Origin: Burkholderiales bacterium
Lineage (GTDB): Bacteria; Pseudomonadota; Gammaproteobacteria; Burkholderiales; Burkholderiaceae_C
Assembly (NCBI GenBank): GCA_947372465.1
Contig: CANBTT010000020.1
Location: forward strand, 1 to 43,928
Direction of reading: 5' to 3'
DNA: 43,928 nucleotides
Under the pieces are notes generated by a model, which searched no databases, had not been told where the DNA came from, and saw only the letters and a program-made list of their open reading frames with translations. A program made the position numbers and the translations under genes. Positions 37,958-43,928 of the stretch are shown here, piece after piece. The first letter of the stretch is position 1; each line of letters begins with the position of its first letter.

Positions 37958-38578
37958 ATGATTAATTTACAAATCAATGGTCGAAAAAACGCTGTCGACG
38001 TCGAACCAGAGATGCCATTGCTTTGGGTATTGCGAGATGAAATTGGATTGACGGGTACAAAATATGGTTGTGGCGTTGCACAGTGCGGCGCATGCACGGT
38101 TTTGATTGACGGTGCACCGGTCAGATCTTGCTCCTTTCCTGTTGCGGCTGCCACGGGCAAACACATCACCACAATTGAGGGCCTGTCCGCAGACTCCACG
38201 CATCCCGTGCAATTGGCCTGGAAAGCGCTGGATGTTCCCCAATGTGGTTACTGCCAATCGGGGCAAATATTGGCTGCTGCAGCGCTCTTAAAAAGAAACC
38301 CCAAACCAAGCGACCAAGACATTGATGAGGCCATGACCAATATTTGCCGATGCGGCTCTTATCGCCGCATTCGCGCGGGCATTCACCAGGCCGCAAAAAC
38401 GGGCAAAGGCATTCCTTCAGTGATCCACATGGCCCAAGCCGACAGCGCTGACGCACTGAGCGTTGCCGCACTGTCCACGCATGCACACGAGTTGCATGAC
38501 CACGGGCACCATGCCGCTTCAAGCCATGACGCTTGCGCAATGAATGCATGCTGCAACAACGAGCACGGCAAGGCCTAA
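37958..38578 (+). CDS. iorA: Isoquinoline-1-oxidoreductase-type small subunit with His/Cys-rich tail
   Basis: This is the (2Fe-2S)2 subunit of an aldehyde/xanthine-oxidase-family enzyme. The plant-type cluster uses C38, C43, C46 and C58, the second cluster C96, C99, C130 and C132 (QCGYC; CRCG). Normal IorA proteins end near residue 152; here about 54 residues follow, and the last 33 hold eight His and three Cys ([20 protein letters not shown]). AAGGG at 37946-37950 supports the ATG. The large subunit follows after 17 bases. The protein has no own signal peptide and is probably carried through the Tat system with the large subunit. The true substrate is unknown. Confidence 0.88.
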   Translation: MINLQINGRKNAVDVEPEMPLLWVLRDEIGLTGTKYGCGVAQCGACTVLIDGAPVRSCSFPVAAATGKHITTIEGLSADSTHPVQLAWKALDVPQCGYCQSGQILAAAALLKRNPKPSDQDIDEAMTNICRCGSYRRIRAGIHQAAKTGKGIPSVIHMAQADSADALSVAALSTHAHELHDHGHHAASSHDACAMNACCNNEHGKA

Positions 38579-38595
38579 CCCATAGGAGACACCAC

Positions 38596-40821
38596 ATGAA
38601 CAACAATCAATCCTCCATACCATCAAAATCAAGCCTCTCACGTCGTGCCTTTTTGGTCACCTCTGCCGCCACGACAGGCGCTTTGAGCATTGGATTTCAC
38701 GTCCCCTCTTTGGCACAGAGCACCTCAAGCAAAGCCCAAGGAACTGCCGACAAAGCCTCTGCCGTTGAGGTCAACGCATGGGTGGTGATTCAACCCAATG
38801 ACGACTGCATCATTAAAATTGCCAGGGCTGAAATGGGCCAAGGCACGAGCACCGGCCTGGCACAATTGGTTGCCGAGGAACTGGAATGCGACTGGAAAAA
38901 GGTGAAGATTCAACACATCACACCGGGCGAGAATTTGGCCAGAAAACGTGTTTGGCGCAACATGGCAACAGGCGGTTCACGCGGCATCCGTGAATCCCAA
39001 GAATACGTTCGCCAAGGGGGCGCGGCTGCACGCATCATGCTCATGCAAGCTGCGGCAAAAACATGGGCTGTGCCCGTAGGCGACCTCAAGGTCAGCAAAG
39101 GCGTGATCACGCACGTCCCCACTTCACGAACATTGAGCTTTGGACAAGTGTGTACCACCGCAGCCACGCTCACTGCCCCCGATGTCGGGACCATCACACT
39201 CAAGCCCCCCCATTTATGGACCATTGCTGGCAAACCCCTGAAACGCCTGGACACAGCGCAAAAGGTCAATGGCGCTCTAAAATATGCGATCGACTACAGG
39301 CCGGATGACATTTTATTTGCCGCGATCAAGATCGCTCCCGTGTTTCAAAGCACCATCAAATCCTTTGATGCCACTGAAACCCTAAAAAGAAGAGGCATCA
39401 AAAAAGTCGTTCGCATTGACGACAGCACCATCGCCGTTGTTGCAGACAACTGGTGGCGCGCAAAAACAGCGCTTGACGCCATGCCCATCACTTGGGAAGA
39501 GGGTGAGAATGCAAAGGTCAACAGCGCCAGCATCGCAGAGCACTTGAGAGAGGGCCTCACCTCAGACAAGAATGTGTTTGCCGACACCAACACAGGAAAG
39601 TTCTCCGAGGCCTTTGAGAAGTCCAGCAAAAAAATTGAGTCGGTCTATAGCACACCCTTTGTGACCCATGCCTGCATGGAGCCCATGAACTGCACTGTGC
39701 GCTACACAAAGGAGAAGGCCGAGGCTTGGGTGCCCACGCAAAACGCGGAGGCCGCCCTTGCAGCGCTCGCAGATGCGAGTGGTTTGCCGGCCGAAAAATG
39801 CGAAGCTTACAACCACACCTTGGGTGGCGGATTTGGTCGTCGTGGCGGTCCACAAGACTATGTCAGGTACGCAACCATCGTCGCCAAAGAGTTTCCTGGC
39901 AGACCGGTCAAAGTCCTTTGGAGCCGTGAAGAGGACATGACACACGACATCTTCAGACCCATTGGACTGTGCAAATTACAAGCGGGCCTGGATGCCAAGG
40001 GGGATCTGACCGCCTTGAGTTTGCGTGTCTCAGGTCAATCGATCAACGCGCACTTGGCACCTCACAACATCATCGACGGCAAAGACCGCAGACAATTGCA
40101 AGGCTTTTGGGCTGAGCCTGGAGACGCTCAAATTGGCTACTCTGTGCCCAACTTGAAAGTGGAATATGCAATGCGCAACACCCATGTGCCAGTTGGCCCA
40201 TGGAGGGGTGTCAACACCAACCAAAATGCCATCTACTTAGAATGCTTCATGGAAGAGGTCGCCAAAGCCAGCGGCAAAGACTCCTTGGAGTTCAGACGCT
40301 CCCTTTTAAAGACGCATCCCAAGCATTTGGGTGTCTTGAACGCGGTGGCTGACAAAGCAGGCTGGGGTCGTGCGCTGCCCAATGGTGTTCACCAAGGCAT
40401 TGCTCAATTCATGGGATACGGCAGTTATACGGCCGCCGTGGCTGAGGTCAGCGTGAAAGAGGGCAAAGTCAAAGTCCTGCGATTGGTGCTTGCCACCAAC
40501 TGCGGCCACGTGGTCAACCCCGACCAAGTCGCCTCGCAAGTTGAGGGCTCTGTGGCCTACGGCTTTGACTCTTTGTTGAGCGAATCAAGTGTCATGAATG
40601 GGCGCATTGTGGAGAGCAATTTTGATCGTTACAAGATTGCACGCATGGTTCAATTGCCTAAAATTGAAACCGTTCTCGCACCCACCTTTGACTTCTGGGG
40701 TGGCGTTGGTGAGCCCACCATCTGTGTGGTCGCCCCTGCGATCATGAACGCCATTTACACGGCTACAGGCAAGCCCGTCAGATCTTTGCCTTTGAAGAAC
40801 GAAGGCTTGGAGTTGGTTTAA
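38596..40821 (+). CDS. iorB: Isoquinoline-1-oxidoreductase-type molybdopterin subunit
   Basis: The 741-residue subunit starts at ATG 38596, preceded by AGGAG; a Tat signal with SRRAFL (R16-R17) is followed by a hydrophobic stretch ending at SLAQ, so the enzyme is exported folded. Molybdopterin-binding segments are visible: MGQGTSTGLAQLVAEEL, GGGFGRRGG, GPWRGVNTN and GGVGEPT with the catalytic Glu near the end. Enzymes of this group hydroxylate N-heterocycles or oxidise aldehydes and pass electrons to a cytochrome. No accessory coxI/xdhC-like gene is adjacent; the next gene downstream is a cytochrome, SoxX. Confidence 0.9.
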   Translation: MNNNQSSIPSKSSLSRRAFLVTSAATTGALSIGFHVPSLAQSTSSKAQGTADKASAVEVNAWVVIQPNDDCIIKIARAEMGQGTSTGLAQLVAEELECDWKKVKIQHITPGENLARKRVWRNMATGGSRGIRESQEYVRQGGAAARIMLMQAAAKTWAVPVGDLKVSKGVITHVPTSRTLSFGQVCTTAATLTAPDVGTITLKPPHLWTIAGKPLKRLDTAQKVNGALKYAIDYRPDDILFAAIKIAPVFQSTIKSFDATETLKRRGIKKVVRIDDSTIAVVADNWWRAKTALDAMPITWEEGENAKVNSASIAEHLREGLTSDKNVFADTNTGKFSEAFEKSSKKIESVYSTPFVTHACMEPMNCTVRYTKEKAEAWVPTQNAEAALAALADASGLPAEKCEAYNHTLGGGFGRRGGPQDYVRYATIVAKEFPGRPVKVLWSREEDMTHDIFRPIGLCKLQAGLDAKGDLTALSLRVSGQSINAHLAPHNIIDGKDRRQLQGFWAEPGDAQIGYSVPNLKVEYAMRNTHVPVGPWRGVNTNQNAIYLECFMEEVAKASGKDSLEFRRSLLKTHPKHLGVLNAVADKAGWGRALPNGVHQGIAQFMGYGSYTAAVAEVSVKEGKVKVLRLVLATNCGHVVNPDQVASQVEGSVAYGFDSLLSESSVMNGRIVESNFDRYKIARMVQLPKIETVLAPTFDFWGGVGEPTICVVAPAIMNAIYTATGKPVRSLPLKNEGLELV

Positions 40822-40907
40822 AACCCAATCGCAGAGCGCTGAGCAGCCCGCTCCCCAAGCCTTGCTGTAAAAGTCAAGTTGGGGGTGGGCTGATCAAAAG
40901 CCCTTGC

Positions 40908-40933
40908 ATGCTGCGCCACGCACAGCGCAGCAT
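40908..40933 (+). terminator. Hairpin after the molybdoenzyme genes
   Basis: ATGCTGCG (40908-40915) pairs perfectly with CGCAGCAT (40926-40933). The following TTAACTTT is a weak U-tract. It may terminate or attenuate transcription before soxX. Confidence 0.5.
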
Positions 40934-41047
40934 TTAACTTTGAATTAAAATCATGCTTGAACTCAGGGATTTTTTCAAAGGCGGTATCCGAAAGATATTT
41001 GTCAATCTTGTTCATTGATCGCCAAACGAACGTTTTAAACCGAGCAG

Positions 41048-41464
41048 ATGAAAGTTTTTTCTCTTGCGATGAAAGCGATTTACTTTTGCATTGGGGTGGT
41101 TTTTGGGGTCTCAGCGGGCGCTCAACAGCTGCCCAATGAGGCCGTCCTTGAGACCTTGCAAAACAAGGGCTTCAAGCTCGCTCAAAGCAGAGAGGGTCAA
41201 TGCACGCTTTGCCACAGCATCCCGAACTACAAAGGGGTGATGGGCAACTTAGGCCCCGCACTTGAGGGAGTGGGCTCGCGACTCAATGAGGCTCAATTGA
41301 GAGCAAGACTGCAAGACTCCAGAAAAATCAACCCCTCCTCCATCATGCCCCCCTACTTCTCTACAGAGGGATTGAACAATGTTGACCCCAAATTCTTTGG
41401 GAAAACCTTGCTCAGTGCCTCCGAATTTGAAGAGGTCATTGCTTACCTAAAGTCACTCCATTGA
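41048..41464 (+). CDS. soxX: Sulfur-oxidation cytochrome c SoxX
   Basis: The 138-residue protein has a Sec signal peptide (cut near residue 25), one haem-binding CTLCH (C52, C55, H56) and the distal Met ligand M100 in NPSSIMPPYF, typical of SoxX. With SoxA it forms the cytochrome that oxidatively attaches thiosulfate to SoxY. The start at 41048 has a weak GAGCAG upstream; Met8 is an alternative. soxY overlaps the end, and the order soxXYZA is that of Paracoccus. A 226-base spacer with a hairpin separates it from the molybdoenzyme. Confidence 0.93.
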   Translation: MKVFSLAMKAIYFCIGVVFGVSAGAQQLPNEAVLETLQNKGFKLAQSREGQCTLCHSIPNYKGVMGNLGPALEGVGSRLNEAQLRARLQDSRKINPSSIMPPYFSTEGLNNVDPKFFGKTLLSASEFEEVIAYLKSLH

Positions 41465-41937
41465 AGACCCATCCACCTCAAAGAAGAGCATTGCTTCAAA
41501 GTGTTGTGGGACTGCTCACGCTCATCTCGGTCCCCCTTCGTGCACGCGCACAAAGCCTGGACACGCAAAGCGAAGAGTTTCTAAAACTACTGGAAAGCCT
41601 CACCCTAGGCGCGCCCATACAACGGGGCAAAATTCAACTGAGCATTCCACGTTTGGCCGACAATGGACACTCCGTGCCTTTGAAGATCAGTGTTGACTCT
41701 CCCATGACGAAGGAAGCACACGTTAAAACCCTGGTGATCATGTCTCCTAGAAACCCCAGGCCCTTGGTGGCCAAGATGAATTTTTCCCCTCGCAGCACGA
41801 AGCTCAATGTGAGCACCCGTGTGAGGCTCAATGGCTCTCAATCTCTTTGGGTTTACGCCCAGATGTCTGATCTGTCTTGGTATGGGCAAAGCGCTGAGGT
41901 TGAGGTGACAGAGTCTGCTTGTTTGGATGCCTCTTGA
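41461..41937 (+). CDS. soxY: Sulfur carrier SoxY with unusual carboxy-terminus
   Basis: The 158-residue protein starts with TTG at 41461, overlapping the soxX stop (ATTGA). A Tat-like signal with R8-R9 (QRRALLQ) ends near residue 30, consistent with export of folded SoxYZ. SoxY carries sulfur intermediates on a Cys in the C-terminal GGCGG arm. Here the C-terminus is ESACLDAS: a Cys (C154) is at about the right place but without the glycines. Reading the other frames around 41900-41940 gave no GGCGG, so a simple sequencing frameshift is not evident. soxZ begins on the stop codon. Confidence 0.9.
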   Translation: MKTHPPQRRALLQSVVGLLTLISVPLRARAQSLDTQSEEFLKLLESLTLGAPIQRGKIQLSIPRLADNGHSVPLKISVDSPMTKEAHVKTLVIMSPRNPRPLVAKMNFSPRSTKLNVSTRVRLNGSQSLWVYAQMSDLSWYGQSAEVEVTESACLDAS

Positions 41938-42260
41938 TGGGCGCGAGAATTTTGATTCCTCCGTCTCCCAAATCGGGTGATGTGATTGACATTCGTATTT
42001 TGATTCAGCATCCGATGGAGACGGGTTTTAGACACGAGCTTTCAGGAGCAATCGTGCCTAAGAATGTGATTCGCTACTTAAAACTCGAATTCAACACTGA
42101 AGTGTTGCTCGAAGCTGAACTGGGCACGGGCACAGCGGCCAACCCCTTTTTGCAGTTTCAAACCAAAGTGTTTGAAAGTGGCTGGTTCGTTTTGAGTTGG
42201 GAGGACGACATGGGCGTGAGCGGCACCGAGCGAGCGCTGTGCAGCATCAAAAACGCATGA
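41937..42260 (+). CDS. soxZ: Sulfur carrier partner SoxZ
   Basis: The 107-residue protein starts at ATG 41937, which overlaps the soxY stop (TGATG); an upstream in-frame Met at 41919 is less likely. It shows the SoxZ features GDVIDIRILIQHPMETG and a Phe/Glu-rich immunoglobulin-like fold. It has no signal peptide and travels with SoxY by the Tat route. A complex with SoxY carries the sulfur substrate between Sox enzymes. Confidence 0.93.
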   Translation: MGARILIPPSPKSGDVIDIRILIQHPMETGFRHELSGAIVPKNVIRYLKLEFNTEVLLEAELGTGTAANPFLQFQTKVFESGWFVLSWEDDMGVSGTERALCSIKNA

Positions 42261-43093
42261 AGTTTTTTTCGCAAATTGCTTTTGATTGGCGTGTTGGGTT
42301 CGCACACTTTGCTGGGGTCTTGTTGCTGTCCCTCAGCGCACTCTCTTGCAATGCGCAAGTCCATGCCGAGGGCCCTGGTTGGTTGCGCCAAGATGAGCGC
42401 CGCTCGGGACTGAGCTTTAAGAGCGAGGATCTTCAAGCTCAACAAAATGACGATGCCATCAACCCCTCCTTCCTTTGGGTCGATCAGGGGCAACGGATGT
42501 GGTCTGAAGCGCCTCAACCCCACGCGCCGTCTTGTCAGTCTTGCCATTCTGATGCAAAGACCCGCATGAAAGGTGTGGCCCTCAACTATCCAAAGTGGGA
42601 CAAGCGAAGCAAACAACTGATCAATCTAGAGAGTCAGATCAATGCCTGCCGGGTCAACAAACAAGGGGCAAAGGCTTTGGCTTATGAAAGCGATGAGCTC
42701 TTGGCTTTGACGTCTTGGCTCACCTTGGCTTCAAGGGGCATGACATCTGAGAGACGCATCGATCAAAGCATCGCCGCGTCCTTTGATAGAGGTCAACGCT
42801 TTTATGAAAAGCGCATTGGACAAAACAACCTCTCGTGTGCGCATTGTCACACACAACATTTTTCTGATCGCTTGGGCGGTGAAGTCATCAGCCAAGGCCA
42901 CCCCCAGGCCTATCCCGCCTATCGCCTGGAGTGGCAAAAGATGGGCTCGCTACAAAGACGATTAAGGGCATGCCTGTCGGGCGTGAAGGCCGAAATTTTG
43001 CCTTTTGGATCACAAGAGTTGATGGAACTGGAGTTGTATTTGCACTTTAGAGGGCAAGGTTTGGCTTTAGAGTCCCCGGGGGTGAGGCGCTGA
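42257..43093 (+). CDS. soxA: Sulfur-oxidation dihaem cytochrome SoxA
   Basis: With ATG 42257 (overlapping the soxZ stop) the product has 278 residues with a Sec signal (cut near 34). Two haem motifs are visible, CQSCH (C93, C96, H97) and CAHCH (C194, C197, H198), so it is the dihaem form. C239 in ACLSGVKAE is the active-site cysteine that ligates the second haem as a persulfide. SoxAX joins thiosulfate to SoxY. No soxB, which follows soxA in Paracoccus, is present; tRNA-Pro is convergent instead. Confidence 0.94.
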   Translation: MKFFSQIAFDWRVGFAHFAGVLLLSLSALSCNAQVHAEGPGWLRQDERRSGLSFKSEDLQAQQNDDAINPSFLWVDQGQRMWSEAPQPHAPSCQSCHSDAKTRMKGVALNYPKWDKRSKQLINLESQINACRVNKQGAKALAYESDELLALTSWLTLASRGMTSERRIDQSIAASFDRGQRFYEKRIGQNNLSCAHCHTQHFSDRLGGEVISQGHPQAYPAYRLEWQKMGSLQRRLRACLSGVKAEILPFGSQELMELELYLHFRGQGLALESPGVRR

Positions 43094-43274
43094 GCTTGGC
43101 GAAACCCAAGGGACAGACAGGACATGGTCGACAAGAAGTTCAACGGGCCTGGGTTTGAGGCTCGCGTTTGCCTGCTGCTAGAAGGAGGGCCCCCAAGTCC
43201 ACATTTTGGCGTTTTCAAGCGCCAGGGCTTTGCACAGCGATCTCAGCATCTCCGCCTTTTTTTGGACGCCCACG

Positions 43275-43309
43275 AAAAAGGGCTAGCACTCACTCAAGTG
43301 CTAGCCCTT
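43275..43309 (-). terminator. Terminator of tRNA-Pro
   Basis: A perfect 13-base inverted repeat (AAGGGCTAGCACT 43278-43290 and AGTGCTAGCCCTT 43297-43309) with a six-base loop. On the minus strand a run of five T (43279-43275) ends it. It directly follows the tRNA 3' end. Confidence 0.9.
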
Positions 43310-43317
43310 GTATCTAC

Positions 43318-43394
43318 TGGTCGGCGTGGCGGGATTCGAACTCGCGACCCCTTGCACCCCATGCAAGTGCGCTACCAGGCTGCGCTACACGCCG
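43318..43394 (-). tRNA. tRNA-Pro (anticodon GGG)
   Basis: On the minus strand the gene runs from CGGCGTG to CACGCCG-A-CCA with a seven-pair acceptor stem and encoded CCA. The anticodon arm is CTTGC/GCAAG around ATGGGGT, anticodon GGG, decoding CCC and CCU. The T-arm has GTTCGAATC. It is flanked by a TATAAT at 43404-43409 and a strong terminator. Confidence 0.96.
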
Positions 43395-43403
43395 AAGGAT
43401 TTA

Positions 43404-43409
43404 ATTATA
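43404..43409 (-). promoter_or_regulatory. -10 element of tRNA-Pro
   Basis: A perfect TATAAT on the minus strand lies about nine bases before the mature tRNA 5' end. The -35 candidate at 17 bases (GCTAAA) is poor. Confidence 0.5.
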
Positions 43410-43446
43410 CAGAGGTTAATGGCAAATTTAGCGCTTCTACTGCCAG

Positions 43447-43890
43447 CTAGACCAATAATTGTCGTATTTCTCTGAGCTCTTTCATGAGCATTTTAAGTTG
43501 CGGGGGATCTGATAAAAGACCGCTCGCGTTCCAAGTATCGACCACGCTGGACTCATCAAAGCTGATCTCCTCGTCAAAGACCTCAACCCCTTCGAGCATG
43601 ATTTCACCCGAGCGTTTCTTGTCTTTTTCAATCTGCACAATCTCTTGAAGTTTGTTCCTGGCGCCACTGATCGTGAAGCCTTGGTCATAAAGCAAATCTC
43701 GGATGCGCCTGATCATCAGCACCTCATGGTGCTGGTAGTAACGCCTGTTGCCTCTTCGCTTCATGGGGCGCAGTTGTGTGAACTCCTGCTCCCAGTACCT
43801 GAGCACATGGGGTTTGACGCCGCACAAGTCACTGACCTCACCGATGGTGAAGTAGCGCTTGGCAGGAATATTGGGTAGAGACGACTCCAT
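43447..43890 (-). CDS. MerR-family transcriptional regulator
   Basis: The 147-residue regulator has a MerR-type winged helix at the N-terminus (YFTIGEVSDLCGVKPHVLRYWEQEF, first part; the RRYY helix-turn motif follows) and a short coiled-coil dimerisation helix. There is no cysteine set for metal binding in the C-terminal part, which is acidic. In Burkholderiales this regulator usually follows ihfA and precedes tRNA-Pro; only 38 bases remain to the right edge, so ihfA cannot be confirmed here. The target genes are unknown. Confidence 0.88.
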   Translation of the reverse strand: MESSLPNIPAKRYFTIGEVSDLCGVKPHVLRYWEQEFTQLRPMKRRGNRRYYQHHEVLMIRRIRDLLYDQGFTISGARNKLQEIVQIEKDKKRSGEIMLEGVEVFDEEISFDESSVVDTWNASGLLSDPPQLKMLMKELREIRQLLV

Positions 43891-43928
43891 TGGAACACTT
43901 CACTGGCAAAACGGAGGGTTGAGATTAC

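Noticed and set aside
40818-41015. 65-residue minus-strand frame between iorB and soxX
   Set aside because: It overlaps the end of iorB, has no ribosome binding site, runs through the hairpin at 40908-40933 and resembles no known family.
43124-43450. Plus-strand open frames across tRNA-Pro (products with GGIRTRDPLHP or RDSNSRPLAPH)
   Set aside because: These are the well-known false proteins produced by translating the reverse strand of a tRNA gene; they have no ribosome binding site and cross the tRNA and its terminator.

Overview
This window looks like a chromosomal segment of a betaproteobacterium of the order Burkholderiales, most likely a freshwater Comamonadaceae-type organism. The evidence is the gene content and order: an iscRSUA-hscBA-fdx block followed by dnaQ and tRNA-Val, uvrB divergent from an aromatic aminotransferase, pgeF-phaCAB, and a MerR gene beside tRNA-Pro. 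Base composition is moderate over most of the window (35 of 60 G/C in the stretch at 10501) but clearly lower at the left end (14 of 60 at 2281). No ribosomal RNA, insertion sequence, integrase or CRISPR array was seen.

Layout. 1-3194: an AT-rich block with three co-directional genes (the end of a metallophosphoesterase, a secreted PEBP-YHYH protein, and an unrecognised secreted protein) and a gene-free stretch with hairpins and an inverted repeat; it abuts the 3' end of tRNA-Val(CAC). 3195-9600: tRNA-Val, dnaQ and the Fe-S cluster assembly operon, with an IscR-type operator in front of iscR. 9735-14135: uvrB, an aromatic/aspartate aminotransferase and a DODA-type dioxygenase. 14255-16410: an intracellular PHB depolymerase with a basic tail and a soluble RnfB-like ferredoxin. 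16435-26308: a long minus-strand run for propionyl-CoA use (mutase, MeaB, LON-domain protein, carboxylase beta and alpha, VOC/epimerase candidate, FAD hydroxylase). 26416-33000: dusA, an AHSA1/SRPBCC protein, and the PHB operon phaC-phaA-phaB preceded by pgeF. 33154-37621: an acylpyruvase-type hydrolase, a small SET-domain protein, a coupled pair made of a Cys-cluster protein and an ATE/GNAT-like transferase, a NUDIX hydrolase and an HSL-type esterase. 37958-43093: a Tat-exported isoquinoline-oxidoreductase-like molybdoenzyme (small subunit with a His/Cys-rich tail) followed by soxXYZA. 43318-43890: tRNA-Pro(GGG) and a MerR regulator.

How it fits together. Propionyl-CoA would be carboxylated, epimerised and isomerised to succinyl-CoA by the pcc/mcm group, while phaCAB and phaZ store and mobilise acyl-CoA as polyhydroxyalkanoate; both feed on the same acyl-CoA pool. 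The isc genes supply the Fe-S clusters needed by the RnfB-like protein and the molybdoenzyme. The sox genes encode the SoxAX cytochrome and SoxYZ carrier but no SoxB or SoxCD is present here.

The least explained parts are the left AT-rich island, the Cys-cluster/ATE-like pair, the metal-binding tail on the molybdoenzyme small subunit, the non-canonical SoxY carboxy-terminus, and the paired hairpins that share the same apex sequence.
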